From the NCBI GenBank assembly GCA_945643635.1, contig CALZFC010000005.1:1144501-1208500 (forward strand): 64,000 nt of DNA. Reading direction: 5' to 3'. The DNA is from Allodiplogaster sudhausi. Its lineage: Eukaryota; Nematoda; Chromadorea; Rhabditida; Diplogasteridae. This document shows, one piece after another, positions 1 through 23,940 of this stretch (position 1 is the first letter of the stretch; the number at the start of each line of letters is the position of its first letter). The notes under the pieces are model-generated. The model searched no databases. It saw only the letters and a program-made list of their open reading frames with translations, and was not told the origin of the DNA. The translations under genes were made by a program, and so were the position numbers.

Positions 1-571
1 CTCTCACGCTCTCGCTCTCTCTCTCTCTCTCTCTCGTCATTTTCTCTTCCGGTGAATCTTCTCGTTGGCATGGCTTTTAGCAGGCAATCAAAAGAAAGAG
101 ACAATAACAATGTGTGATTCAGTCTCTGTTGTGTGTCTCAACGAGCGTAAACTCCACTTGTGATGCACTTTGTCGCATCGCATAAAACATAGCAATAAAA
201 GAAAGACACAAGATATCTGCCAGATCGGCAAACTGGTGATCAGGCGATATATCTAAGAGGCATTGGAGAGTTGAGAGAAAAGGCGACTCAGGAATACTAT
301 GGCAACAATGCGCACACAGTAAATATGTATGTGCTTTTATAAACATTGAACGAATCTAATTATATATACATACATACATATATATATATATCGAGCTGTT
401 TCCCTTCCTTCCCCACTATCTCTCCATGCATCCTCTCTCCCTCGCTCAATCTCTCTGTCTCTTTCCCTGTTTTCCTCCTTGGCCCTCACCCCTCTCTTTC
501 ATCTCTCTATCTTTCCTCTCTTCCCTCTCGTCGCTCTCTCTCTCTCTCTCCCTCTCGTCTCTCTCTCTCAC

Positions 572-1129
572 CTGATCGAGACTGTTAGCCTGGCAGTGTC
601 TCGGCCGGATGCATCTTCCGTTCTGATCTCGCACGTATCCAGCGACGCAGAGACAGCGCGGAAAGTAGCACTTGGGATTGCCGTCGTCGTGGGCGCAGTA
701 CGGAGGACTGCGCAGGAATTATTATAAGAATTCTTCTTTAAACTGTTTTATTATACACTTTAATCAGTCACCATTAAATTCTTTGGTTGTTTTCTGTACT
801 GAAAATTCAAATGTAAACATCTCGATAAGTAATAAATCTCTGACCAGCTACCTTCCTTCTCACTTTCAAAAGATCCCATTTACCCCTAAAAAACAGGGAA
901 GATCCCCTTCTTTTGTCCGCTCTACGCATTGGATGTTGCGAAAGGATGAGACAGCCTTCTTCTTTGCTTCCAAAAAGGCTTGCGCGGTTCTCTTTCTCCT
1001 AACAGCGACAAATCCCGCGGGACGAATCATTCACGACGCGCTGGCCACTATAAACGGGCCTGTTTGCACGAGTAAAGAAAGAAGGAGATGGCCTGTGCCT
1101 TTTTCCTTGCCTGCCTAACCTAAGATATC

Positions 1130-1182
<53 letters not shown>

Positions 1183-1406
1183 TAGGATCTGAGAAACGCG
1201 AGGCGTACAACGGATAACGACCAAATTCATAATCTATAACACCGCTGGGGCGGTTGGGGAATATCTATGAATAAAAGTATTTTTGACGCACTCAATAAAT
1301 GCATTCGTCCAGTGGGGTGATCATATGTTCTGATGCTCGAAAGCGATAATGATTTTGTGAAAAACAAGAAAACATTAGCACCATAGAACGATGTTTCTTC
1401 TAAGAA

Positions 1407-1449
<43 letters not shown>

Positions 1450-3301
1450 AAGAGTGAGAAAAGTGTACGAACGAGAAGAGATTGTCGCAGGAGCGTTCGC
1501 AGTGCCTCTCGGGCCCGCAGATGACGTGGTATTCGTGGCGGCGGCACTTGGAGGGCGAGCTCTCGTCTCGAGTCGCCGCCAGCGCGAAGCTGCTCAGGTG
1601 ACGCTGCAGAAGAAGAGAAGAAATAATAGAAAGATGGGTACTGTATGTAAAATGCACATATACATAATTCTATAGAAGAAAAACGACTTTTGTATCCAAT
1701 ACAAAATTACAAGTTATAAACGAATTTTTTTTTTTCATTTTTGGAATGTCCTGGCATCCACGGAATTTTTTCTTGCTGTTTATTTTTTCACGCCATTCGA
1801 CAAAAATTCCAGAGCCATCAGCACGACGTCATCCGGCTCGAACCATAAATCAGGCTGCCCCGGACAGGCACATGCATCACTCGCGCCTTTCTCATTACTC
1901 TCTCTCTCTTTCTTTCTCTCTTTCTCTCGCTCTCTCTCACTCTCTTCTTCTTTCTTTCTCTCTTCCTTTCTATTCTTCTCTCTCGTTCTCTCTCTCTGTT
2001 GCTCTCTCCCTGCCTCTCCACCTTCGCTTCTTTACTCCTTACGATGAGGCGCCGCCTGATCTCTCTCTGTCCTTGTGCTTTCTTCAACCTATTTATCAGC
2101 TATGGAATGCGGCAACTGCAGAAGAAGAAAGGAAGACGTGGTACGTCGAGGAGAAATTGTGGAAGCGCGGTAGCGATGAAATTAAAACGAGATATATATA
2201 CAGAGACAGAGAGAGAGAGAGGGAGAGAGCGAGAGAGATCAGGCAGAAAGAGAGAGATCGACACAGAAGAGGAATACTCTTCTTATCACTGCTGCCATGA
2301 AAGAAGGTTCAATCTCATCAGTTCCCCAATAATCCTCGTAAGCAGCTTCTTCTCAACCCTTCTTGTCATCACATCATTAAGATGTTTCCATTCTCTTTCT
2401 CTGTCACGCAGTCAATCATTCCTCTCTCCTTTCTCTCATTCACTATTCTCTTACTTCTTGCCCATATTAGTAGAAACAAACAGCTAATATTCTGATCAGA
2501 TTATGATACCTAATAACTTGATAATGAGCGTGCCTATTGAGAAGGGAAAAGAGAGCGCAATCACTGCCGATCATTTACGAGCTCTAAAGTAATAACAACT
2601 GTCAATTATAAGGTAGAGACTCTTTTGGACGACAGTAGAAGAGAGCTTCAATGTGGAATGTCTTCGAAATATTGTGGAAATTGTTCTGGAGCGAAAACAT
2701 TTGTTACTGTAAGATTAGGAACGAAGACAAACAAAGTGTGTTCTTTTGAAGTGCAGATGACCTTTGAAGTCGTTGTGAGAGAGAGAGATGCTCTTGAAAA
2801 AGGGAGAGAGAGAGTACGCGGGAAGCGAGGGGCGGATGAGTGTAATTCTGTCCAAAAAGAGCGTTGCTTGTACGTCAACGTCGTATATACATCTTTTATT
2901 GAAGAGTAAATGGAAGACGGACGGCGGTTTGCATTTTGTGGGTGGCAAACATGAAAGGAACCTCGTGGGGGGCAGCAACAATAAAAGCATCCCTCCCACA
3001 TCTCAAACTTGATATTTTCCTTTTTTTATGGCATCTAGCCGTTCTGTCGTATGAAATTTCCAAACTGAAATTATTGATAAGGAATACAGTATCTACTTGG
3101 TGAAAAGATCAGCTTGAAGATTAGCATTATATTGGCTAGCTTTTTTGACTGAAGACTTTCCATTTGAATTATTGACTCGAAAGTTCTCGCTCTTCCCCAC
3201 TTATTTCTTCCATTTAGTGTTGCGTGTGCTGAAGAGGAAATGAATGCGCTTGGTCTGTCTCTTTTTTTTTATTCCTTTCTCTCTGACGCTCTCTCTCTCT
3301 G

Positions 3302-3334
<33 letters not shown>

Positions 3335-3590
3335 GTTTCTCTCTCTGGCTCTCTCTGTCTCTCTCTCTCTCTCTGTCTCTCTCTGTCTCTCTCTCTGTCT
3401 CTCTCTGTCTCTCTCTCTGTCTCTCTCTGTCTCTCTCTGTCTCTCTCTCTCTCTGTCTCTCTCTCATTTCTAATGGGATCAAGCGCCTCCTGTCGCGTGT
3501 GCCTACCAACAACGAATTGGTCAAGCGACAATTTGTTCATCTTACAAACATGATCTTTCTGGCTCTTGTCCACCAAGTTTCGCTGGCGCG

Positions 3591-3635
<45 letters not shown>

Positions 3636-4659
3636 ATCCCTCTCTCTCTCTCTGTCTCTCTCTTTGTCGCTCTGCAACTTTCGCTCTCTCAAAATATGTT
3701 CTCTCTTTCTTGTCTATCACCGTTAATCTTCTTGAATTTAGACTCTTCGTTATTGTCTTCTCTCTTTTTTCATCAACTTTTCTTCTCTTCCATCTTCTCA
3801 GCTGCCGCTGCAGCCAAAGTGACTTCGCTCTAGTTACTTCAGCTGTCACCGCAGAGCATGCATTCTAAACAAGGATGAACAGAAAAAGAAGCCGAAGACA
3901 GATAACGGCTGGCGAAAACTGTTCGGCTGTTAAGTCTTGCCGTTCCAAGTTTTGCCAGAGTATCTTTGGGTGCAAGTAAGGGAATGGGGAAAAAGCAAGT
4001 CCGACGACGAGTAAGATATCTTTAAATCAGAGAAAACACAGAAGAGATTGTGGCTGACCATGAGAGAGATGGAATAGCAGAGGAGATATGCATACAGGTA
4101 GACAGAGAGAAAGACAAAGAAAGAGTGAAAGTGAGGAAGAGAGAGAGAGAGAGAGAGTGAGAGTGAGAGTGAGAGAATAGGAGAGAGACAGAGTGGAATG
4201 GAATAGTCAAGGCGTGTTTACTGATTTGAGAGGACATCATGCCGCGCTCTATCACCAATCTCCGTCCGGCAATTGAGGCCATAAAAAGAGGGCGATTTGT
4301 ACGAAGGCGAGTTCAGGCTTGGATAGCGAAGAGAACAGGCAGAGAAGAGTGGAAAGCAATTACGACCTTCATTATCAAAACTGTCCACTAGAATGCTTCT
4401 CTCTGGGAGGAAGGAATAAATAACTCAAAGTTTTGCACACCAAACCAGGGCTGGTTTAGGATAAGCTAGACCGATCCTTTTTCTATTCTAGGGATGCCAC
4501 TCAACCACGCCACTTTGCTGTGTGCTCATCATAATGCTCTGTCGTGCTAGGACCAACAATTACAGTAGACAGTGCCTTTTGGTTTTCTGTCAAACATTGA
4601 GAGATGAAGCTGTAAATACGACAAATACAATGCTGCTTTGACAGAATTTCGTATCTCAG

Positions 4660-4714
<55 letters not shown>

Positions 4715-5566
4715 TAGGAGAGGGAAATGGAGATTGTGACAGAAAAGAAGTGAGACACAAAGTCTAAAGATGAATGTTATCTGACTGCCTGCCACTCTCT
4801 CCTGGCTCTGGTAACTCTCTTAGTCTGGCACGTCAAAACGGTATATCACGAGGAGAGACTGGCTCGCAGAGATCCCCTTCACAAATCCACAATCTCTTTC
4901 TCACCCAAGCACAACATCTTCTTTTTCGCGGCATCCTCTTGTGTGTTTACCGGATAACTGAGTTGTATTCGAGGATTGTAGAGGGTTGCGCTGGCTTCTG
5001 TAGTTGAACCAACCACGCACAAAAGGCTTAGGACAACAAAGACATGGAGATGGGATAAAGCAGAGAGAGAGAGAAAGAGGGGGGGGGGGGGGGGGGGGTG
5101 GGGAGAGAAAGAGGTATAGGGAATGAAAGAGAGAGTAGGCGGTTCAGAAAGAGGGATTGACTGAGCGAGAGTGAAAGAGAGCTAGAGCGAGAGAGAAAGA
5201 GAGGGAGAGAGAGAAAGATACAGAGCGCGAGTGAATCAGAAGTGAGTAAGGCGGATCACAACAGTGACGACAAGCAACCCTGTGCACTCCACTACTATGT
5301 AGTGCCCCTTCTCGCATTCTCGCTGTCTCAGAACATTTTTGGCTCCCTTCTCGTTCTCTCTCTCTCTCTGTCTCTCTCTGTCTCTCTCTTTTTTCTCCTT
5401 CTCTCACTCTCGTTATTTCTCTACCGCGATAACCCTCAAGAGGTTGACAGGAAGAAAAAAGGGTTCCCTAGGCGCCTGAGTCAGATCTGTCTAGTAAACC
5501 ATTCTCCCACCCTCTTTCTCTCTCTCGTCGTGCTCTCTCTGTATGTCTCTTTCTCTCAAAGTCTCA

Positions 5567-5613
<47 letters not shown>

Positions 5614-6323
5614 TCTTTCGCTCTCCCACACACCTTGGCGACTCAAGATGCTAGCGCGAAGGGCCAAACAGATGCGCCGAAACATGCGGAAGGGATTTGG
5701 TAAAACAAGAGAACCGAATAAAAAACCCTGATTTCCAGATGCTGAACAGGCTGAAGCGGTGTAAGGGAAATCTTGAGGAAGGCGGGTGAGGAGGGAAGTG
5801 ATAAGCTAATCAGAGCAATCTTCTGCAGAGCTGCCAAAGAGCAAAGGACGGGGACTTGAGAGAGAACTTCTTTCGCTGCTCAATAGATTGCACGATGCAA
5901 CTAAATGTACAAGCAGCCTTCGTCAAGTACGAAACAGGGCAGAAAACACTGATATTCATGTACTGGATCCGCAACTATGTAAAGATACGTATTCCGGTAA
6001 ATGGCGCTTTTCTGTTCAGTTCTTCTATACTCTAACTCGCACTCTCTGTCTCTATCTATCTAGCAATAAGATTTCTCAGCGCTCTCTAATAAACCATCAG
6101 GAAGCAATCAGTTATTTCTCGTTCTTTCTCTATCTCTCTCTCTTGCTCTCTTTCTCTCTTCTCTCTCGTTCTCCCTGCTCTTTCACTCTCGTTCTCTCCT
6201 TCACTCTCTTTCTGTCCATCTCTCTCTTTCTCTCCTCCTCTCTTCTTCTTCCTCTCTCACCTTTCGTGCTGAGTCGACGACGGCGGCGAGGCCGGCGAGA
6301 AGCAGGAAAGTGACGACTTTCAT
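572..6323 (-). CDS. Secreted TIL-domain (trypsin inhibitor-like, 10-cysteine) protease inhibitor; 3' end not found
   Basis: Three exons fit in sequence and phase. Exon 1 (6323-6261) is a 21-codon signal peptide, beginning MKVVTFLLLAGLAAVV, followed by a gtgaga donor. Exon 2 (1603-1473) follows a ctgcag acceptor and carries the first four cysteines, including CGPERHCERSC. Exon 3 (707-572) follows gcgcag and carries the other six, including CYFPRCLC and the GYVRDQNGRC turn, then ends at another gtgaga donor. Ten cysteines with this spacing are the signature of TIL domains, which are small disulphide-locked serine protease inhibitors secreted by nematodes and insects. Exon phases (0, 2, 0) agree across all three exons. 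The open donor means at least one more exon lies further left or outside the window. The 4.66-kb first intron is mostly (CT)n/(GA)n. The target protease is unknown. Confidence 0.72.
1604..6260 (-). repeat. Microsatellite-filled first intron of the TIL gene
   Basis: The 4.66-kb intron contains long (CT)n/(GA)n tracts: about 1888-2010, 2205-2262, an imperfect CTCTGT-type array at 3287-3467, about 3593-3662, 4133-4175, 4666-4712, and 5562-5615. A run of about 18 G interrupted by one T lies near 5081-5100. No splice-consistent exon was found between the tracts. The long open frames here are low-complexity translations of the repeats (Ser-Leu or Arg-Glu polymers). Confidence 0.75.
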
Positions 6324-7417
6324 GACTGAGTTTAGGAGGATTGGAAGCAGCTGGAGGCTGAGTGGCAGAGGCCGATGATGCACTTCGGAGGAGGACTGCC
6401 AGGGGAGGATCGGACTGTCGAGGGAGGAGAGGGAGAGAGAGATATAGTAGAGAGAGAATGTTAGAGAGAGAGAGAGCGAGAGTGAGAAAGAGAGAAAGAG
6501 CGGGAGAACAGGTGGGCGGAGCCTCGATGGATGTCAAACGAACGTCTGGTGATACCGCCTCTTCCTGCCAGCAGCATTATTGGTTAGAGAAGAGGGAAGA
6601 CAAGAAATATGAGTGTTAATAAAGAGGGCAGAACGATGTAACAGAGTAGGAGAAGAGAGAGAAAGAGACAGGAGGGAGAGAAAGAGACAGGAGGGAGAGA
6701 AAGAGACGGGAGGGAGAGAAAGAGAGAGAAAGAGAAGGTGGGAACAAACTGCACTGATTTGCCACACCCTTTGAACGGAATGACAAAAGATTGAGAGAAT
6801 GACGGCAATAAAGTAAAGGAAGCAACTAAAGTGAAAGAGTAGAGAAACTTGTGCTTAAAAAAATAAGGAGAAAAAGAAAGAAGAAAGACTGAACGAGAGC
6901 GAGAGAGTTTAGGAGAAATTGCCTCGAAGTTTACTAGGAATAGTTCAATCTACTGTACATATTATGCATGTATGTACATACATGTGTATGCAAAACTAGT
7001 TTTTTTCCGGTTTTGCTCCGGGAATATGACTGCCTGCGATATTGCCAATCGTATTAATCTCGTGTTTATTCTTGAGATTACGTATTATTAATCACATAAT
7101 TTATTTAATATCTTTTAAATGATCTTTAAATTCACAGTGCTATCCTTGCTTGTGCTTTCTGACCCTTTCGGCGAACGCTTTTGGATTAAGAAAGTTGCAA
7201 AAAGCCAATGATTGCCATTGCTCGCTCGAGCCTTCTTTGAGAACTTGAACATACACAAAAGGGCGTTCTAAACCCGTTATCATTGCATCTTTTGCAGAAG
7301 TTTTTTCTATTAGTTACATTGACCTTTTTCGACTGATTCTATTGAATCAAGTCGTCTTTCGGCGATACTCTCGCAATCAGAGCTCCGCACTCTCAAAGCA
7401 TCTCTTTCTCTCTATAG

Positions 7418-7461
<44 letters not shown>

Positions 7462-7576
7462 CTTTCTCTCATCTCCTTCCCTCTCTCTCTCATTCTCCCT
7501 CACTCTCTCTCTGTTTCCTTCTCTATCTCCTTCTTTTCCCTATGAATCTCGGCTTCTATCTCTCCCCCTCTGTACA

Positions 7577-7639
<63 letters not shown>

Positions 7640-7947
7640 GTCCCTCACTCTCAATGGCGCCGCTCTGGCACTGATCCAGACGTTTTATTTGTAGCACTGA
7701 ATTTGTAAGCTGAGCCACGGACTCATGAGCTCATCGGTAAACAGCAAAGTTTAGGCCTCGGGCGTAGGAGAAAAGGAGGAAAAAACCTGCCGAACTGCTA
7801 GCAAGACAAGCTTGGGATAGCAAGCGAATTAACTAATTGTAAGCCCTGTGATCTCTCAAAATAACTTGATAATGACAAAATATCGTTTATAAAAAAAAGT
7901 GAGAGAAGAAGAAAATCGAAAGTAAGAGTGAACAAGAGAGATAAGAG

Positions 7948-7983
<36 letters not shown>

Positions 7984-8760
7984 GTGAGAAAGAGTGTGTC
8001 TAGGCGAGACCTTCCTTCCGCCAGGGAGGAAAAGGATCGGCCTGGCGTTCAGTTCACCTGCCGACAGAGACCAGGACAGTCGGAAAATTCCATATTTAAA
8101 ACACCAATTTCTCGTTGATGTCGGTTTCCTTACAATTATAACTTTACAACATTCTATTATTGATATAAAAAATTAGTTTTAATGCTGAGAATTAATTTCA
8201 TTAGGCTAAATGAATCTAAAGACTCGCGTATGTAGAGGCTTCTGGAAAGTAGAAGAGAGCAAAGATGTGAGGGAAGAGGAGGAAAGGCGAGAGAGGCTGG
8301 GGAGGAGGGAACAGAAAAAGAGAAAGCTCGGCAAATCAAGCGACGCCAGAGCGGTAGGAAGAATCGACCAGATACGGTGCACGACTGGTTCATTTTTCTT
8401 TTCGTAGATATGTATTATTTAATAAGGTGTATTGTTCTATGGCTTGTGGTAGTGAACTGCGTATAGGTATTTATGTACTATATTGTTGTGCTTCATTATG
8501 GACAAATTATTTCCAATTAATTCCATTGCCCCGACTGAAGAAGGAAAACAGTAAAGAAAAATTCAGAAGAAAAGATACATTCAAAGACATGCAGTCAGTG
8601 CTCTCTTCCTTCAAACTAAATTATTTGAACAAATGAAATCGTTCGTTTCTCAAATGCAAGTTGTCCTGTGCATTTTCCTGGCCAGATTGCAAATGTGCAA
8701 AACGACAACTTTATTCGGACGAGAAGAGAGATAGGGAGAAAAGACGGATGCCTTCTCAGC
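6324..8760. other. Intergenic, repeat-rich, no gene seen
   Basis: This stretch separates the TIL gene start from the end of the BAR-like gene. It holds (GA)n at about 6420-6500, three near-identical 20-bp units with core gagggagagaaagagac near 6655-6725, (CT)n at about 7421-7460 and 7565-7635, and (GA)n at about 7950-7981. Between them the DNA is AT-rich without splice-supported coding potential. Confidence 0.6.
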
Positions 8761-9597
8761 TTATCCGCCACGCGACTTGGGCACTGCGGCCGCCGCCTTC
8801 ACCAGCGCATCCATCGACAGGTCGGACATCTGCGAGCCATATATTATTTTAATTCATTATTTATGCTTCGACTACAGGAAGGTAGTATGTTTTTTCAATC
8901 AATAGTCGCGAACCACATGAAGCTTGTACTGCAGAATGGCGGTTGTGAGCGCGAGGCGAAGATGGCAGACTTCGTCAATTTTAACGCGTTCCAGGAGACG
9001 ATTCACCTTAATTGGCGGTAAATTTAAATCTCGAATAAAAAGGAAGACTCTAATAATCACTCCACCTGATCAGCCTGAATCTTGCACTCGGTGCGCAGCT
9101 TTTCCTTGATCTCAAACTCGAAGAAGCTCCTGAAATGGGTATGATCCATGAATCTGAGAGACATTTTAGATAAATAAGTTGTCTGACTTTGGATCCTCGA
9201 CGTGCTGCTTCTTGCGCCTCTCAACGACAGCGAGGAGCTGGTCCCTCTATCCGCTGATGTACGCGTACTCGCCGTGACGCCAGTTGCGCAGCGGATTCAG
9301 CACCTGCGATCAGTGAGAATAGGAAGACCCTCAAATGTCTTATAATCAAAGAGTCTGAATAAACGAATTGCCATCAAAAATATCTTCTGCCATACATCTT
9401 CGTTGAGCGCAATGAAGAGGACACGCTGGTACTGGGAGAGCTCCGTGTAGGTCTTGACGGCCAGGCGGAGCATCGCCTTGTACTGAACATGAAGGGGACC
9501 TTTCTCTAGATCATCCTTTCTTGCCCAAGCCTCCATTGCCTCCTTTTCTATCTCCCTCTCTCCCCGCATTTTTTCTCTTCCCCTCTGTCTCCTCCTC

Positions 9598-9640
<43 letters not shown>

Positions 9641-10248
9641 GACATGAGCATCCTTGATGGAGAGCAGCATGGCATGCAGATATCCTGTGACGAGAGTGCC
9701 TGAGAAGCGGCAGGTTCCGCTGTCCTCCTTAAATTACTGTACACTTTTATTGTCCTTGTAAACTTTAACTTGTACTACTTCGATTTGGTAAACTTTTTGT
9801 AAATATTGGCAGGAGTATTACTTCCGCCTTCCATTAAAGCCGGCTCTAGCCTGAAATCTCTTCGCGTAAATGTCAAAGTCCTGCACGAGAGCGTCATTCA
9901 GCAGACGCAGGTTGTCCAGGCGGGTTGCCTCAACTTCAGCCATTGCTCTATCTCTTCAATCTCTTTTTCTTTCGTTCTCTCCCTCTCCTTCGTCTCCCGA
10001 TTCGCTCTGACCTTGTATGTTAATTCTGACGTGACGATCTTGTCCTCGTCCTTGGGAGGTAGGCGGCCCGCCGAATTCTTCTGCAATGCGCAAATTAGTA
10101 TTTGATTAGAAAGAATTAATACACATGTAGTAATAATATCCTCCTTAATATGAGATGACCGAGTAGTGTTTCAATGATTAGAATCAAGAAAAAGAAAATC
10201 CATTTTTTTTATGCGCACCTTGCGGAACTTTTTGAAGAAGCCTCCCAT
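8761..10248 (-). CDS. BAR-domain-like coiled-coil protein (sorting-nexin or FAM92-like), with an in-frame stop
   Basis: A chain of about seven exons starts at an ATG at 10248 (MGGFFKKFRK, then gtgcgc). It continues through 10083-9830 (beginning KNSAGRLPPKDEDKIV and containing LDNLRLLNDALVQDFDIYA), about 9720-9640 (CRFSGTLVTGYLHAMLLS), about 9500-9400 (ELSQYQRVLFIALNED), about 9290-9180 (VLNPLRNWRHGEYAYISG), about 9114-9065 (SFFEFEIKEKLRTECKIQAD), about 8985-8890, and a last exon 8829-8761 ending KSRGG and TAA. Long amphipathic helices, the pattern ALNEDVLNPLRNW and the closing FEFEIKEKLRTE region resemble membrane-bending BAR dimers. I cannot fix the subfamily. A TAG at 9247-9249 lies in frame between YISG and RDQLL. 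It may be a nonsense mutation, a sequencing error, or a small unrecognised intron. Confidence 0.42.
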
Positions 10249-11049
10249 TCAAAGAGTCGATCTGAAAGCATTGGAAAGTTGAAACAAAAGGGAAGCATCC
10301 GCCAATTCCTTTTGAAGGGACTCTGATTTCATAACAAATGGAATAGGGGGATATTGCGGATATTTAGCAATGGTAGAGGAAGGAAGAGCCAACCGTCGCG
10401 CGAGAACGAATGATGTAGGAATGGCTTGCCTCTGAGCAGTTGCAATGTCAAGATGTGAAAACAAAATATTTAAATTAATTAATTTGGAAATAATGCACGA
10501 CTCGAACTACAACAGGAGTACACTTTTTAGGACTTTCTTGTACTACGAACGAAGAAGTTCAACATTGCAATGCGTTCGTAGCCATGCACTCTATTTTTTC
10601 TTCTAAAAGCGAATAAACAGAAAGTGCAATGAACAAGATAGTAATACTAAGATGATTCACAACACATTTCTCTTGCCACTCCACGACTATTCTCTTTCGA
10701 GTCAATCGATGTAGATCGACTAAACAGAAAAGTCAAGTGATTGCGAGCTTGATCGAGGAGTGTGATGATATGTGATATTGTTGTTGTTCTCCCGGGCATT
10801 CGACCTCTCCTCGGAGAGAGCTGCCCTCTCTCTTATCAATGGCTGTTGCTCGCCTTCTCATAGTGCTCATTTCCTTTCCACTCGTTGATAAAAGAGTTTC
10901 TTTCTCCGAGCTCAGTCATTGTTTCACTTCGAGTTTTTTCATGCATTGCTCTTCACGTGCACTTAAAAGATTGAGAAATGTTATATGTCTGCTCATGTTT
11001 CCCTGTTTCACCTTATTCCATGAAACTGAAAACGGCTATTTCTGTGCAG

Positions 11050-22226
<11,177 letters not shown>

Positions 22227-22395
22227 ATAACGTTTGAGCAACTGAAGTTGTCGCGATCTTCGAAGTCAATCCCTTTATTTTTGAAAAATTTTCTTGAATT
22301 ATTTTAGCCTTTTTCATTCGTGAATTTAAAGTTGTATAACGATGCAATCAGTTACTGATTTATAATAAAAGGATTTACATGATTGTCGCATCAAA

Positions 22396-23119
22396 CTACT
22401 CCGGCACCGCGACAAGTCTTTGGAGTGGTTGGATGAAGGGAGGGCCGGAGGCCATTCGGAAGAGAAGGCGGCAGGAGGCAAGGTCGAACGAGATTGCATG
22501 GCGCTCCAGGAGAGAGAGACCAATGATGAGGGGAGGGAGAGAGGTATCTTCGGACAGGACTGCCTCCAGTGGAAGGTCCACGCAAGCGGCCTGGATGACA
22601 AGAAATTAAGAGAACAGACACGCGTTTGCATTTCTCACTTTGCTCGCTCGCCTTGTTCTCTCTTTCTCTCCCTCTCTTTCTCTCTTGCTTCCGATTTGAG
22701 ATGTGACCAGGTAATTTTTCTTCATGTTAACGGTCAAAACTGCCGGTCTTGCCTCGAACGATATCTTGACTGTGCCAGATCTCAGGCGCCTAACGGGAGT
22801 GCTGGCGCCAGCACCCCAGCCGAAGAGTCTAATTCCGCCGCTGCCATCGGCCACTTCTTCTGGCGCCGCGCCGGCCGCCCGCGCCAATCTCGACGAGAGC
22901 ACGGAACACGCCGCTCCGCTGTCGATCATGGCCATTGTCTGACAATGAGTTAGACTGCAAAATAGCATCTGGATTAGGAGAATTCTCAGATTCTGCTAAC
23001 AATGAGACGCATGAAAAGATAACCTCAACTTGATTGACATGCACTTTCGCGTAGAAACGCCTGTCATCGTTGAGAAAGCGAAGACATGGCGATGGCGCTA
23101 GTTGCTAGAGAGAGAGCGA

Positions 23120-23151
<32 letters not shown>

Positions 23152-23766
23152 TTAGAAAGAGATAGAGAGAGAGAGAGAGAGAGAAATGATTCTGCTGCTG
23201 AAGTACGAATGTGAAATGTTTTACGTTTGTATTTAATACATATGTATGTACATAAATATGAAAATGTTCAAAGTTTTGTCTTCTCGTCCGAGTCACAACG
23301 ATGACGAAGAAATTGCCCAATCTACCGTGGCCGTGAGAGTTCGCGTGTGGCCATGAAAGACGCAGGCGAGACCAGCGAGGACGCCAGATCCGAGAGTGAC
23401 GTCATCCCCGGGCATGTCGCCATCCGCGAGCACGACGAAGTCGACCAGAGCGCCGTTCTAGAAATGCTTTTATTGTTAATACATTAAGCTAATTTAACCT
23501 TATTTAATTTTATGGCGAAAAAAAAAGAAAAAAAGAAACGTAATGACTTCTCTCGTCTGCGAGAGCGAGAGCAGCAGACAACGAAAGAAGCCGAGAGCAG
23601 CAAACTCGACGCCGTTCCAGCCGACGAAGACGCGGTCGCATTCTTGGAGAAGACGGCCGAGGTCGAGTGCCCGCGCTGTCCTCTCGTTCATGTACGAGAA
23701 GCGAGCGCCCGTGTCGGCATGGGCCAGCACCTGGTGGAGACAAGAAGTGTGGCTGGTATCTCTCTC

Positions 23767-23797
<31 letters not shown>

Positions 23798-23844
23798 TTC
23801 TCTTTCTCTTCCGCTCTCTCTCTCTCTTCCTCTCTCTCTCTCTC

Positions 23845-23940
<96 letters not shown>

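Noticed and set aside
3201..3870. Long open frames of Arg-Glu or Ser-Leu polymers on both strands
   Set aside because: They are direct translations of (GA)n/(CT)n repeats, open in several frames on both strands, without splice or start context. The same applies at 1391-2487, 5144-5703, 6130-6537, 23500-24030, 53469-53783, 54423-55304, 59725-60285 and 61309-62178.
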